Source of the DNA: Alphaproteobacteria bacterium
GTDB lineage: Bacteria; Pseudomonadota; Alphaproteobacteria; Rhodospirillales; Casp-alpha2
Direction: 5' to 3'
Assembly (NCBI GenBank): GCA_024279135.1
Contig: JAJRRU010000028.1
Location: 16,377-80,376 of the forward strand
DNA length: 64,000 nt
Both the position numbers and the translations under genes were made by a program. This document shows, in pieces, positions 8,157-17,754 of the stretch; position 1 is the first letter of the stretch; the number at the start of each line of letters is the position of its first letter. The notes beneath the pieces were generated by a model, which saw only the letters and a list, made by a program, of their open reading frames with translations, was not told the DNA's origin and made no database searches.

Positions 8157-9557
8157 CTATCCGTTTTTGGGTAAAGCCAGTCCGCTGCTTTCCAGTTGGA
8201 ATGCCAGTTCGCTTTGCAAACGCTCCAGCCCCTCCGGCGTGGTTGACTCGCACCGTGCGACCAGCACATCCTGGGTATTGGAGGCCCGTAACAACCACCA
8301 TCCGTCACTATTTTCAACCCGCACACCGTCGATTTCGTGAACCGTTACATCGCTCATCTGCAAGACCCGTTGGCGAACCTCTTCGACTGCCGATTGTTTA
8401 CGTTCTTCGCTGCAAGAGAAACGCAGTTCCGGGGTGTTGAGATATTTAGGCAGCCTGTCATGGAATTCTTCCAGGGTTTCGGTGCCACTGGCCAAAATCG
8501 ACAGGATGCGGACCGCGGCATAGGACGCGTCATCAAAACCGTAATACCGGTGCTTGATGAATATATGGGCGCTCATTTCCCCGGCCAGCGGGGCGCCGGT
8601 TTCATACATCTTGTTTTTAATCAGCGAATGACCGGTCTTCCACATCAAGGGTTTGCCGCCCATGGCTTCGACGGCCTCGAAAAATGCCCTGCTGGTTTTT
8701 ACATCGGCAATAATGGTCGATCCGGGCAGGTCTTCCAGCACCTCGCGGGCCAGCAGAATTAAAATCTGGTCGCCCCACAGCACCCTGCCCTGTGCATCGA
8801 TGATCCCGATGCGGTCACCGTCCCCGTCGAAGGCAATGCCGATGTCGCAATTATTCTCAGCTACCAGATCTTTCAGCTGGTCAAGGTTCTCTTCCACCGT
8901 GGGGTCCGGGTGATGGTTGGGAAATGTGCCGTCAATTTTTTCGTTTATGAGGAAGTGCTGGCCGGGCAGTTTTTGGGTTAATTGTACGACCACATCACCG
9001 GCTGCCCCGTTGCCCGGATCCCAGGCCACTTTCAAAGACTTGTCACCGCGGTAGTCCGCAAGTATTCGCTCTACGTGTGCATCAAAGATGCTCTGTGTTT
9101 TGATGCTGCCGGGGTGGGTCTGTGGGGCGCCGTTCATGGCACCTGCCCTGACACGTTGCCCCAGATCGGTGATGTCTGGTCCCCAGAATGATTTGCCCTG
9201 GCAGACCAACTTGATGCCGTTGTATTCCGGCGGATTGTGAGAACCGGTAATCATGACACCCGCATCTACCCCCAGATGGTGAGCGGCAAAATACAGCATG
9301 GGGGTCGGACCCAGACCAATCCGCGTGACGTCCAGTCCGCCGGCAACCAGACCTTCGACCATGGCTTGTTCCAGGATAGGCGAGCTTAACCGGCCATCGT
9401 AAGCAACCGCGACCGTGCGGCAGCCGCGCTCCGATGCTATGGTGGCAAACCCCTGACCAATCGCACGTACCGCATCAGGCGTTAGCTGGTGCTCAACGAT
9501 GCCGCGGATATCGTATTCACGCAAGATCACCGGATCGAGTGGAAAAGCGTTTGCCAT
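8157..9557 (-). CDS. Phosphomannomutase/phosphoglucomutase
   Basis: Alpha-D-phosphohexomutase interconverting the 1- and 6-phosphates of mannose or glucose, 466 residues. The phosphoserine loop TGSHNPP (about residues 104-110), the metal loop DGDGDR (about 244-249) and the C-terminal phosphate-binding RASNTQ are present, so it should be active. It precedes ugd and galU downstream in coordinates on the same strand, and together these supply glucose-1-phosphate, UDP-glucose and UDP-glucuronate for envelope polysaccharide. The AlgC-type bifunctional PMM/PGM is the likeliest form, but the sugar specificity is inferred. Confidence 0.9.
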   Translation of the reverse strand: MANAFPLDPVILREYDIRGIVEHQLTPDAVRAIGQGFATIASERGCRTVAVAYDGRLSSPILEQAMVEGLVAGGLDVTRIGLGPTPMLYFAAHHLGVDAGVMITGSHNPPEYNGIKLVCQGKSFWGPDITDLGQRVRAGAMNGAPQTHPGSIKTQSIFDAHVERILADYRGDKSLKVAWDPGNGAAGDVVVQLTQKLPGQHFLINEKIDGTFPNHHPDPTVEENLDQLKDLVAENNCDIGIAFDGDGDRIGIIDAQGRVLWGDQILILLAREVLEDLPGSTIIADVKTSRAFFEAVEAMGGKPLMWKTGHSLIKNKMYETGAPLAGEMSAHIFIKHRYYGFDDASYAAVRILSILASGTETLEEFHDRLPKYLNTPELRFSCSEERKQSAVEEVRQRVLQMSDVTVHEIDGVRVENSDGWWLLRASNTQDVLVARCESTTPEGLERLQSELAFQLESSGLALPKNG

Positions 9558-9587
9558 GGGGTGTTCTCCTGGAATCTATTGTCTGGA

Positions 9588-10901
9588 TTATTGCTTTTGG
9601 GGGCGTCCGATACTGGTGTATTCAAACCCGGCTTCGGTCATTTCTACCGGGTTATAGATATTGCGCAGGTCAACCATGATCGGGGATTTCATCAGGTTTC
9701 TGACCCGGTCCAGTTCCAGGGCGCGGAACTGGTTCCATTCGGTAATAATGACAACCGCGTCGGCCTGGTCCACTGCCTGATAGGCATCATCGCACCAGTG
9801 TATGTCGTCCAGCAATTTGCGGGCTTCGGCCATGCCTTCAGGATCGTAAGCCTTGATGGTTGCACCTTGGTCGCGAAGGGCTGGAATAATATCCAGACTG
9901 GGGGCATCACGCATATCGTCCGTATTGGGCTTGAAGGTCAGGCCCAGAACGGCGATGGTTTTACCCTCGATGGATCCGCCGCACGCTTGTACAACGCGTT
10001 CAGCCATGGCTTGTTTTCGGGCATCGTTGACCGCCACAACGCTTTCGATAATGCGCAAGGGGCTGTTGGCTTCCTGGGCGGTGCGAACCAGCGCAAGGGT
10101 GTCTTTGGGAAAACATGAACCACCATATCCAGGCCCGGCATGCAGGAATTTACGCCCGATCCGGCCATCCAGGCCAATGCCGGTCGCCACATCGGTGACA
10201 TCTGCATCGAGTTTTTCACACAAGTCGGCGATTTCATTGATAAAGGTGATCTTGGTGGCCAGAAAGGTGTTGGCGGCGTATTTGATCATTTCAGCCGTCG
10301 GCCGGGAGGTAAACAGCATGGGTGTCTCGCGCAGGTACAAAGGCCGGTACAGTTTGCGCATGACGGCCCGTGCCCGTTCGCTCTGGGTGCCGATGACCAC
10401 TCTGTCGGGGCGCATAAAGTCCTCGATTGCCGAGCCTTCGCGAAGGAATTCCGGATTGGAAACCGCATCGAAGTCGGCGTCGGGGCGAACCGCACGAATG
10501 ACTTTTTCGACTTCCCGTCCGGTCCCCACCGGGACGGTGGATTTGGTAATGATGACGGTATAGTCCTCTATCACGGCGGCAATTTCTTCGGCCACGGCGT
10601 AGACGAAGCTCAAATCCGCATGACCATCACCCCGACGGCTCGGAGTGCCGACGGCAATAAACACCGCCTCGGCACCTTTGACGGCTTCGGGCAGTGAGGT
10701 GGTAAACGTCAAATTTCCGCTGGCCACGTTGTTCTCGACCAGGGCGTCCAGTCCCGGCTCGAAAATGGGAATCTCGCCTCGTTTCAGGGCATCAATTTTA
10801 GCCTTGTCCTTGTCAACGCAGACCACGTTGATACCGAATTCCGAGAAACAGGCCCCGGAGACCAGTCCCACATACCCCGTTCCAATAACCGCTACGCGCA
10901 T
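9588..10901 (-). CDS. ugd: UDP-glucose 6-dehydrogenase
   Basis: Oxidises UDP-glucose to UDP-glucuronate with two NAD+. The chosen start gives MRVAVIGTGYVGLVSG, placing the Rossmann motif at the N-terminus as in the family; an open extension upstream to 11003 has no such support. The catalytic cysteine lies in GGSCFPKD, and the C-terminal UDPGDH domain includes VLGLTFKPNTDDMR. The ATG overlaps the galU stop codon as ATGA, so the two are translationally coupled. 438 residues is a typical length. Confidence 0.93.
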   Translation of the reverse strand: MRVAVIGTGYVGLVSGACFSEFGINVVCVDKDKAKIDALKRGEIPIFEPGLDALVENNVASGNLTFTTSLPEAVKGAEAVFIAVGTPSRRGDGHADLSFVYAVAEEIAAVIEDYTVIITKSTVPVGTGREVEKVIRAVRPDADFDAVSNPEFLREGSAIEDFMRPDRVVIGTQSERARAVMRKLYRPLYLRETPMLFTSRPTAEMIKYAANTFLATKITFINEIADLCEKLDADVTDVATGIGLDGRIGRKFLHAGPGYGGSCFPKDTLALVRTAQEANSPLRIIESVVAVNDARKQAMAERVVQACGGSIEGKTIAVLGLTFKPNTDDMRDAPSLDIIPALRDQGATIKAYDPEGMAEARKLLDDIHWCDDAYQAVDQADAVVIITEWNQFRALELDRVRNLMKSPIMVDLRNIYNPVEMTEAGFEYTSIGRPQKQ

Positions 10902-11773
10902 CAGGCATAATCCTTTATAATTTTCAAAACACCCTCGCGCAAATCGGCACGAGACAGGGCAAAGGCGATATTGGCTTCGATAAAACCAAGTCTGCCCCCG
11001 CAATCAAAACGGCGTCCTTCGAACCGGGTGCCGTGGAAGTCTGTGGTGCCGATCATGGCTGCCATGGCATCGGTTAGCTGAATCTCGCCACCCACACCTT
11101 TTTTATGTTCGCCGAGAATATTAAAAATATCCGGTTGCAGGATATAGCGCCCTATGATGGACAGAGTTGACGGAGCGACCGCCGGGTCGGGTTTTTCAAC
11201 CAGCCCCTTGGCTTTTGCGATTTTGCCATCGTCGGTTTCGATGTCCAGAATACCATATCGGCCGGTATGTTTCCGGGGCACCTCCTCGACAGCGACCACG
11301 TTTCCGCCAACCTGATTGTAAATATCCAGCATTTGTTTCAGGCAACCGGGCTTGCCCAGGATCAGATCATCGGCCGACAACACGGCAAACGGTTCGTCAC
11401 CGATAAAATTTCGTCCGCACCACACCGCATGGCCCAGCCCCAGGGGGTTCTGCTGGCGCGCGTAAGCCAGTTGGCCTGCCGGTGGTGAGCAATCAAGCAC
11501 GGTTTGCAGGTCTTCGGTCTTGTCACGGTCGCGCAAAACCTGTTCCAGTTCGACCGCATGATCGAAATGGTCCTCCATGACCGCCTTGCCCCGTCCGGTA
11601 ATGAAGATAAATTGCTCGATACCGGCCTCGCGGGCTTCTTCCACGGCATACTGGATCAGGGGTTTGTCCACAATCGGCAGCATTTCTTTTGGAATTGCCT
11701 TGGTCGCAGGCAGGAACCGTGTACCTAGTCCGGCGACCGGGAAAAGTGCTTTTTTAACGGGTTTGATTAGCAT
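10901..11773 (-). CDS. galU: UTP-glucose-1-phosphate uridylyltransferase
   Basis: Makes UDP-glucose from UTP and glucose-1-phosphate. The nucleotidyltransferase signature GLGTRFLPATK sits at about residues 16-26, followed by KEMLPIVDKP. 290 residues is normal for bacterial GalU. It is the first gene of the galU-ugd pair (4-bp overlap), and its product is the substrate of the next enzyme. Confidence 0.94.
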   Translation of the reverse strand: MLIKPVKKALFPVAGLGTRFLPATKAIPKEMLPIVDKPLIQYAVEEAREAGIEQFIFITGRGKAVMEDHFDHAVELEQVLRDRDKTEDLQTVLDCSPPAGQLAYARQQNPLGLGHAVWCGRNFIGDEPFAVLSADDLILGKPGCLKQMLDIYNQVGGNVVAVEEVPRKHTGRYGILDIETDDGKIAKAKGLVEKPDPAVAPSTLSIIGRYILQPDIFNILGEHKKGVGGEIQLTDAMAAMIGTTDFHGTRFEGRRFDCGGRLGFIEANIAFALSRADLREGVLKIIKDYA

Positions 11774-11879
11774 GGCTTAATACTTACATCCGATATGATA
11801 CATGACGATCATGATCATGATTGTTGTCTTTTTGCCATAAGCCACGGCTATCGGCAAGGCTCTGTGAGAATTACCATCG

Positions 11880-12617
11880 TCATTTTAGCAGGATATCTTT
11901 GGCCTGATTAATTTTGGCTGCCAGATATGTGGACCCGCCCTTGTCGGGATGCATAGTGGCGATGAGATGGTGGTGGGCTTCACGAATTTCTGCCGCATTG
12001 GCGGTCTCATCCAGCCCGAGCACCTGTAAGGCTTCTGCGCGGCTCATGCCAGCGCCTGATTTAGCACCGGGCGGGGCTTCGTCAGGTTCACTGTCCACCC
12101 ATTCGGGGTGTTCCCGGTTCAGATAGGTTTCCAGCAATTGGGCCGACTGGCTATCTCGTTTACGCAATTCCTGCAACAAAGCCATTAATTCGATATCGTT
12201 AAACGAGTCCAGGGTTCGCCCGATATAGGGGGCGCATTTAACCTCGCCGTGCATGGCACCGGTGTCATGATCGAGGACCATGCTCAGATAATCGGTTGTA
12301 ACTTCCGATTTTTCACCGCTCTGACCTGTTTGACTATCCGATGATCCACCGCTGGTATGCTGGGCCATACGGTGGATGGTTTTGGCCACCCGGGCAGCTT
12401 GCCGCAAACGAAGAAACCACGGTAACAAGGCCGGCAGGGAAATCATGGCGAGTGCGAAGCGACCACTGAACACAAAGATCAGGGCGATCACGATGACCAG
12501 TCCGATCAGGCTCCATTTAAAGGCTTTTATCAGGGTCTTCGGATCAGCACGAACGTACCAGCGTCCGGTGAGCAGGACGCCGGCCAGAAGGGCTATACCT
12601 AAAAAAAGATAAGTCAC
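11880..12617 (-). CDS. Membrane-anchored protein with C-terminal DnaJ domain
   Basis: Probable co-chaperone of 245 residues. Two hydrophobic N-terminal segments (about residues 1-20 and 34-70) anchor it in the inner membrane, and the cytoplasmic C-terminus is a short J domain with the HPD motif in TMHPDKGG (about 222-229). This C-terminal J layout resembles TIM14/DjlA-like proteins and is known as a conserved alphaproteobacterial hypothetical. It is 5 bp downstream of the VWA-domain gene, so the two are likely one operon. Its Hsp70 partner is not in the window. Confidence 0.85.
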   Translation of the reverse strand: MTYLFLGIALLAGVLLTGRWYVRADPKTLIKAFKWSLIGLVIVIALIFVFSGRFALAMISLPALLPWFLRLRQAARVAKTIHRMAQHTSGGSSDSQTGQSGEKSEVTTDYLSMVLDHDTGAMHGEVKCAPYIGRTLDSFNDIELMALLQELRKRDSQSAQLLETYLNREHPEWVDSEPDEAPPGAKSGAGMSRAEALQVLGLDETANAAEIREAHHHLIATMHPDKGGSTYLAAKINQAKDILLK

Positions 12618-12622
12618 GTCTG

Positions 12623-13336
12623 TTATCCCTTTCCCGTAACCTGGTGGGCCAGGCGCAAGGTTTCGCCACCCTTGATCTTAGCCATTTTTTCCAGCGCACG
12701 CCTGCCGCCCGCTGCGTAAACCGCCACGGCGGCCAGCAGGTCGCGCAGGCTTTGTGCGCTCATGGCATCAAACGAACAGCACGCACCGCCGCTCAGGCGG
12801 GCGACCTCCTGAAAGGCATATCGGGCGACCGCATCATTGCCCTCAAGGAACAGGAAAACCGGTACACCAAGTACCCCGAGCTGACCGGCTTTTTTACCGA
12901 TGGAATCAATGTCTTCTTCACAGCAGTCACCGACGAAGACCAGCGCGTTGACGGTCGCACGTTTGGTTTCGTTGGCCGCATGGCTGAGAACCTTACCCAA
13001 TTGGGTGTCACCGGCATGGCAGCGTACCGATGTCATCCAGCGGTGCAGAACAGAGGCTTCGTGTGTCCAGGTGCTGACCTTGAATTCACCGAATCCACGG
13101 TAAAAAGCCAATTGGATATCCAGCCCGCCCAGATCAGCCGTTTCCTGGAACATCTGACCCTGGATTGCTGCCGCGTGATCCCATGCTGGCTGCCTGCTGG
13201 CGGTGGCATCCATGGCAAAAATCAATCGTCCCCGCGCCGATCCGGGGGCAATTTTTGCCGGGGTGCTGGCGACTCGTTGCAGGAAGGCATCGACGTCCTT
13301 TACCTTACTCGGTAGTGTGGGTTTTTTTTGTGTCAT
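12623..13336 (-). CDS. VWA-like domain protein
   Basis: 237-residue cytoplasmic protein with a von Willebrand A-like fold. The segment [12 protein letters not shown] carries a DxTxS variant of the DxSxS MIDAS metal motif at about residues 43-47, and the later [10 protein letters not shown] strand may supply the final acidic ligand. No signal peptide or membrane span is seen. It is paired with the J-domain gene (5 bp apart), an arrangement I recall from other alphaproteobacteria; no function is established. The start ATG is preceded by AT-rich DNA up to 13500. Confidence 0.75.
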   Translation of the reverse strand: MTQKKPTLPSKVKDVDAFLQRVASTPAKIAPGSARGRLIFAMDATASRQPAWDHAAAIQGQMFQETADLGGLDIQLAFYRGFGEFKVSTWTHEASVLHRWMTSVRCHAGDTQLGKVLSHAANETKRATVNALVFVGDCCEEDIDSIGKKAGQLGVLGVPVFLFLEGNDAVARYAFQEVARLSGGACCSFDAMSAQSLRDLLAAVAVYAAGGRRALEKMAKIKGGETLRLAHQVTGKG

Positions 13337-13500
13337 ATCAGAGAGTTGCTGTGTATTTTAAAGTATAATAATAATTGAATTTATAGTAAATGTATGTTTT
13401 ATTATACGTTACTATGCGAATATTGCTTTTTGCGAAGGTATTCAGGTGGTATTCATAGAAAAATTCTCTCATTATCCTCCGATTGTCCAAGGTATTTTGA

Positions 13501-14406
13501 ATGTTTAATATTACTGAAATTGTGATCGATGCATTTGTCGCGAAACTGACCAAATCCTATAATCTGAACTTCAGTAATATGGAGCCGTCTTATCCCGGGA
13601 TCATCGCCTGGTGCGCCCGTATGGCATTGGAACGAATTTCAGACACAGACTCCCTCTATCATGATGTGGAACATACTATACTGGTTACGTGTGTAGGACA
13701 GGATATATTACGTGGCAAGCATATCAAGGACGGTGGTGTTTCACCGAAGGACTGGCTGCATTTTACCATATCCTTGCTGTGTCATGATATTGGATACGTT
13801 CGGGGTATCTGTCAGGGCGATACCAATACAGAATTTGTCATCAACGATAAGGGTGACATGGTTGAGCCGCCGCCAGGATCGTCCGACGCTTTCCTGACGC
13901 CCTATCACGTTGAGCGCGGAAAAATTTTTGTCATGGAACGTTTTGCCGAAGCATCGGATATTATCGATTCCGAAAGAATTATTGCCAATCTTGAGCTTAC
14001 CCGTTTTCCAGTACCCGAATCCCAGGACCATCAGGATACCAAAAGTTATCCGGGGCTGTTACGGGCGGCTGATTTGATCGGCCAGCTTTCCGATCCCAAT
14101 TATATGCGCAAGATAAACAATCTGTTCTATGAGTTTTCCGAAACCGGGACGGCCAAGAAACTCGGTTACAACAATCCGGCTGACCTGGCCGAAGGTTACC
14201 CTCCATTTTTCTGGAAAACGGTCTATCCCTTTATTCAGGACGGCATTGCTTATTTGCAGCTGACACAGAGCGGTAAACAGACTGTAGCCAACCTGTTCGG
14301 CCATGTATTCGCCGCAGAACACAACGAGCACCAGCTTGGCCCCCAACCCAAATCGGCTTCTGGCGGACTACTGTCCGAAAAAAGCAGTTACCCGCGCTCT
14401 GTCTGA
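13501..14406 (+). CDS. HD domain-containing metal-dependent phosphohydrolase-like protein
   Basis: 301-residue protein with an HD-type metal site: YHDVEHT (about 58-64), LCHDIGY (about 93-99), a further His in PYHVERG, and an Asp in RAADLIGQLSDP. This layout matches the Npun_R2479-type HD family, whose substrate is unknown. It is soluble, without a signal peptide. The 3' end overlaps a 13-bp tandem repeat that contains the stop codon. It converges with the DUF3179 gene. Confidence 0.7.
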   Translation: MFNITEIVIDAFVAKLTKSYNLNFSNMEPSYPGIIAWCARMALERISDTDSLYHDVEHTILVTCVGQDILRGKHIKDGGVSPKDWLHFTISLLCHDIGYVRGICQGDTNTEFVINDKGDMVEPPPGSSDAFLTPYHVERGKIFVMERFAEASDIIDSERIIANLELTRFPVPESQDHQDTKSYPGLLRAADLIGQLSDPNYMRKINNLFYEFSETGTAKKLGYNNPADLAEGYPPFFWKTVYPFIQDGIAYLQLTQSGKQTVANLFGHVFAAEHNEHQLGPQPKSASGGLLSEKSSYPRSV

Positions 14407-14426
14407 CGGCCTTGTCTGACGGCCTT
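14401..14426. repeat. Tandem 13-bp repeat spanning a stop codon
   Basis: GTCTGACGGCCTT is repeated exactly twice (14401-14413 and 14414-14426), followed by a degenerate third copy. The TGA stop of the HD-domain gene lies in the first unit (14404-14406). It lies between two convergent genes. Confidence 0.85.
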
Positions 14427-14440
14427 GTTTGGCGGACTGC

Positions 14441-15481
14441 TTATTGGTGGATGACACCATCGGGGCGGAAAGCATGGAAAACAAAGGCAAAGGTAATGTC
14501 ATGCACGACGTCGACCAACGTATTGTTCTCGTCAATGCGTTGAACGAGCACGTTGCCCACGTCCCTGCCCTGTGAAATGGTTCCCGAATCCAGCACAGAA
14601 TTTTGACCGGGACTCCAGCTGATAATGATATCGCCAGAGGTAATGCGTTCTTTCTTGCGCAACAATTCCAGCGTCCAGGCCTGTTTATCGATGGCTACCA
14701 CGCGAACCATGGGGTTGATGTTTTCCGGCATTTCTCCGCGATAAAGAAACGGGAAAGAAGCACTGTCGTAGCCCACATACGGATTGCGGCCATAATTGCG
14801 CATGGAGACATTATTGGGAATCAGAACCTTGGCGTCTGGTGCACGTTTGCGGAAATTTCCCCATGATTCCAGGCGTGAAGGGATAAACTTCAGCGTGGCA
14901 CCCGTCATCTCGCCGATAATGGCCTGACCGAGAAACTGTTGCCACCAGGACTCGGTCTGGCGGTCATACATAACCAGATCGGAATTCCTGAGATTGCCAG
15001 TGGTGCCAAAATCCAGTATCTGGCCTTTGTAGCGTCTGTCGAAAACGATCGAGGAATTGCACAGCGGACAGAAGGTAACGGTCACCGGTACGCCGCCAAT
15101 TTCATCATTGACGATTTCGTGCCAGGTCAGGATACGCAAGGGGTAGGCTTTGCTTTCTCCATTAACCTCCAGCCCCACAACGGGTTCTGTATCGCTCAAC
15201 CCGGTGCTGCCAAATGCCTGGGCATTGTTCTGGGCCTCTTTCACCGTGATGAATTGTGGTTGGTCGATGGGTGGGATACCGTCTTTTGAAGGCCCGCCGG
15301 ACAGAATATCGCTGTAGGGCACATCATGTTTGCTAAAATCGGTATCAGGCCAGGCATAATTCCAGGCATTGGGGTGACCATTGGCAGAACCGGTGTTGGG
15401 CATAAGGGTGATAAGGACACCCATAAGAATTACCAGACCGGTGCTATAGGGCAGGATGAGTCGTTTTGATTTATTGTTCAT
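14441..15481 (-). CDS. DUF3179 domain-containing exported protein
   Basis: Protein of unknown function with a DUF3179 domain. The preferred start (ATG at 15481) gives a Lys/Arg-rich N-region and a hydrophobic segment ending near GSANG, a probable signal peptide; an ATG 13 codons earlier is possible. The conserved core is clear: TFCPLCNSS with the CxxC pair, FGTTGNLRNSDLVMYD, and WWQQFLGQAIIGEMTG. The CPLC pair suggests a metal or redox site (inference). It is transcribed convergently to the HD-domain gene. Confidence 0.8.
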   Translation of the reverse strand: MNNKSKRLILPYSTGLVILMGVLITLMPNTGSANGHPNAWNYAWPDTDFSKHDVPYSDILSGGPSKDGIPPIDQPQFITVKEAQNNAQAFGSTGLSDTEPVVGLEVNGESKAYPLRILTWHEIVNDEIGGVPVTVTFCPLCNSSIVFDRRYKGQILDFGTTGNLRNSDLVMYDRQTESWWQQFLGQAIIGEMTGATLKFIPSRLESWGNFRKRAPDAKVLIPNNVSMRNYGRNPYVGYDSASFPFLYRGEMPENINPMVRVVAIDKQAWTLELLRKKERITSGDIIISWSPGQNSVLDSGTISQGRDVGNVLVQRIDENNTLVDVVHDITFAFVFHAFRPDGVIHQ

Positions 15482-15662
15482 GAAGCACCCTGCAATGCTG
15501 GTTTGGCTCTGGCAATGCAACTGGTTTCACAAAATGGTGATCGATAAGCTTTTTATAAGAATTTATAGGGTAGAATCCCCGTGTTGTTTGTCCGTGTTTG
15601 ATTAACCACTCACGAGTATACTGTCACAGATAGTGAAATATAAGATTGCTGAAGGACTTTGT

Positions 15663-16832
15663 ATGTCGCTGATATTATATGACAAAAATTCAGGAAAACC
15701 GGCATTTGGCAGGATTGTTTTTGTGCTTTGCCTGACCGCTCTGCTGGCCCTTGAACTGGGTATAAGTCGGATGGCCATGGCACAGGCGTTGCAGCCTTTG
15801 CGTGAAGAAGGGGGTAGCCCATCTGATCAAGGCCGCGTAACCATTCAGGGGCGCCAGGGTGATGAAGAGCCGTTGTTGGATGAGCCGGTCGGTGTATTGC
15901 TAGATTTCAAGGAAGAAATGCGGCTTTTCATCCAGACCATTTCCCGGTACGCCCGTGGCCTGAAACCGGAATTTGTCATTATTGTTGAAGATGGCCTGGA
16001 ATTGTTGACAAAAGTCGATGTCGTGGACGCAGAAATCGTATCCCCGGCGCGGGCCTATACACGCTCCATAGACGGGATTATGGAGGTCGGGCTATTCCAT
16101 GGAGTACCATTTTTTGGCCAGCCCCATGATGATCCGAAAATACAGGAAGTTCGCCTGGCTAATACGGATCGGGCACACAAAGAATCCCTGCCCGTCCTGG
16201 TGCTTGATAAAACCGATCAGACAGACCAGGTCAACGCCGGGTATAAACAAAGCAGGCAACGGGGCTATATATATTCTTCTATTTTCAACCAGGAGGTGCA
16301 GGATTCGATCTTGCCCAAGTATCCGGCCCGGCCTTTTAATGAAAATTCCACCAGCATTCTATCCCTTGGCTCGGTAAAGAATTTTGCCATTATCGGCAAT
16401 CCGGCAGTCTATGGTCGTCAGGATGAATTTGCCCTGCGTATGCACAAGACCAACTACGATATGTTGATTGTCGATGTATTCCTCGGTGGCCAACCCTTGA
16501 AAAGACAGACCGTGGCCACTTTGAAGTACAAGCAGATCGGTGCCCGGCGCATGGTGCTCGCCCGGGTTAATATCGGCACGGCGGCGCGATATTATTATTA
16601 CTGGAAAAGAAACTGGAGCTCCGGTTCGCCGCTCTGGATCGGCGCGCCTATGAAACGGGACCCGGATCGATATTTTGTTGAATATTGGCGGCCTGAATGG
16701 CAGCGGATCATTACCGGTGATACCCAGTCATTGATCTATGGCCTGCTTGCGCAAGGTTATGATGGTGTCGTTTTAAGTGATGTGGACGTTTACAACGTCC
16801 TGGAATCCGGTGGCGAGCCAGACCTGGAATAA
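15663..16832 (+). CDS. Exported GH114-like (TM1410-type) TIM-barrel protein
   Basis: Probable secreted glycosidase-like protein of about 389 residues. An AAGGA site precedes the ATG at 15663, and a signal peptide ends near AMAQA. The second half shows hallmarks of the endo-alpha-1,4-polygalactosaminidase/TM1410 barrel: MLIVDVFL, RRMVLARVNIG, YYYYWKRNW, YFVEYWRPEWQ and GYDGVVLSDVDVY, which hold the acidic residues at strand ends. In the usual family the last motif reads GFDGVFLD, so the Asp is shifted to SDVD. It may act on a galactosamine-containing envelope polysaccharide (inference). The middle region is lineage-specific. Confidence 0.6.
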   Translation: MSLILYDKNSGKPAFGRIVFVLCLTALLALELGISRMAMAQALQPLREEGGSPSDQGRVTIQGRQGDEEPLLDEPVGVLLDFKEEMRLFIQTISRYARGLKPEFVIIVEDGLELLTKVDVVDAEIVSPARAYTRSIDGIMEVGLFHGVPFFGQPHDDPKIQEVRLANTDRAHKESLPVLVLDKTDQTDQVNAGYKQSRQRGYIYSSIFNQEVQDSILPKYPARPFNENSTSILSLGSVKNFAIIGNPAVYGRQDEFALRMHKTNYDMLIVDVFLGGQPLKRQTVATLKYKQIGARRMVLARVNIGTAARYYYYWKRNWSSGSPLWIGAPMKRDPDRYFVEYWRPEWQRIITGDTQSLIYGLLAQGYDGVVLSDVDVYNVLESGGEPDLE

Positions 16833-16846
16833 ATCCTTCAGTCTTG

Positions 16847-17086
16847 TCAGTCCATAAATGTCGGGTGAACGTCTTCGATGACAAATCCATCGTCTGGCGG
16901 GAATCGTTTGGCTATCAGCTCGCGGGCCTCGGCCTCGTCGTTTGCCATAATGTCGTGGAACTGCACATCGGCCCAATGATCGTCAAAATAACAATGGCTT
17001 TGGTTTTCCTTGACCATCGCACGAACATCCTTGTTATAGATTTTCACTTCGTAGAGATGCTGACCGTTTTTGGGTTGTTGCAGCAT
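16847..17086 (-). CDS. Conserved small hypothetical protein
   Basis: 79 residues, soluble and rich in acidic and aromatic residues, with a KIYNKDVRAMVKEN start and an AEARELIAKRFPPDDGFVIEDV end that looks like a beta-alpha-beta fold resembling a ferredoxin-like domain. I do not recognise a function; similar short proteins occur in alphaproteobacteria. It stands alone between the GH114-like gene (converging, 14 bp apart) and coaD. The 140 bp upstream hold an imperfect hairpin (AAACAGG/CCTGTTT) but no clear promoter. Confidence 0.6.
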   Translation of the reverse strand: MLQQPKNGQHLYEVKIYNKDVRAMVKENQSHCYFDDHWADVQFHDIMANDEAEARELIAKRFPPDDGFVIEDVHPTFMD

Positions 17087-17226
17087 ATCAAAAACCTTTC
17101 GGGTAAAGCTGGATGATACAAACAGGCAATACTGTTTCCTGTTTATTTACCGTACTCTGTAATAGTTAACAGTGTATTGACAGGTCTGGATGCCGGGTGG
17201 GTTGGGAGGATTTTTTCTTTTTCGTG

Positions 17227-17739
17227 TCAGGGCCGGGAAAATCGTTTGATCAGCAGGTCGGAAACGTGGGTGGTAACAAAATGTGTTACGTCCCCGTCAT
17301 GGCGAGCTATTTCCTTGACGAAACGAGATGAAATGAACTGGTAGCGGTCAGACGCCATCAGGAAGACGGTTTCGATGTCGGGCTGCATGCGGGCGTTCAT
17401 GGCGGCCATCTGGAACTCATATTCAAAGTCGGAAACTGCCCGCAGGCCCCGGATAATGATAGAGGCCTGCATATCCTGAACGAAATACACCAGCAATTTA
17501 TCGAATACGACCACCTGGATTTCGGCCCAACCATTGCCGCGCAGATGTTCGATGTCGTTCTCGACCATGTTAACCCGTTCTTCGACGCTGAATAACGGGT
17601 CTTTGGCCTCATTACCGGCCACGGCGATGATCACCTTGTCGACGACCTGCTGGGCGCGGGCGATAATATCGATGTGTCCCAAAGTCACAGGATCAAAGGT
17701 TCCCGGATAGACACCGATGCGTTCAGTCATGTGTTCCAT
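17227..17739 (-). CDS. coaD: Pantetheine-phosphate adenylyltransferase
   Basis: Fourth step of coenzyme A synthesis: transfers AMP from ATP to 4'-phosphopantetheine. The motif YPGTFDPVTLGHIDI holds the T/HxGH nucleotidyltransferase site near residues 14-22, and ISSRFVKEIARHDGD near 131 holds the ISS signature. 170 residues is standard. It starts 15 bp after the gyrA stop, a common alphaproteobacterial neighbourhood. Confidence 0.95.
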   Translation of the reverse strand: MEHMTERIGVYPGTFDPVTLGHIDIIARAQQVVDKVIIAVAGNEAKDPLFSVEERVNMVENDIEHLRGNGWAEIQVVVFDKLLVYFVQDMQASIIIRGLRAVSDFEYEFQMAAMNARMQPDIETVFLMASDRYQFISSRFVKEIARHDGDVTHFVTTHVSDLLIKRFSRP

Positions 17740-17754
17740 TCCCCATATCGGGTA

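Noticed and set aside
11808..11821. Palindrome ATCATGATCATGAT between the DnaJ-domain gene and galU
   Set aside because: A simple-sequence palindrome with no T run and no known operator match; could be chance.
12644..13315. 223-codon plus-strand frame opposite the VWA-like gene
   Set aside because: Antisense to a gene with a conserved motif and operon partner; Cys/His/Arg-rich composition is typical of a shadow frame.
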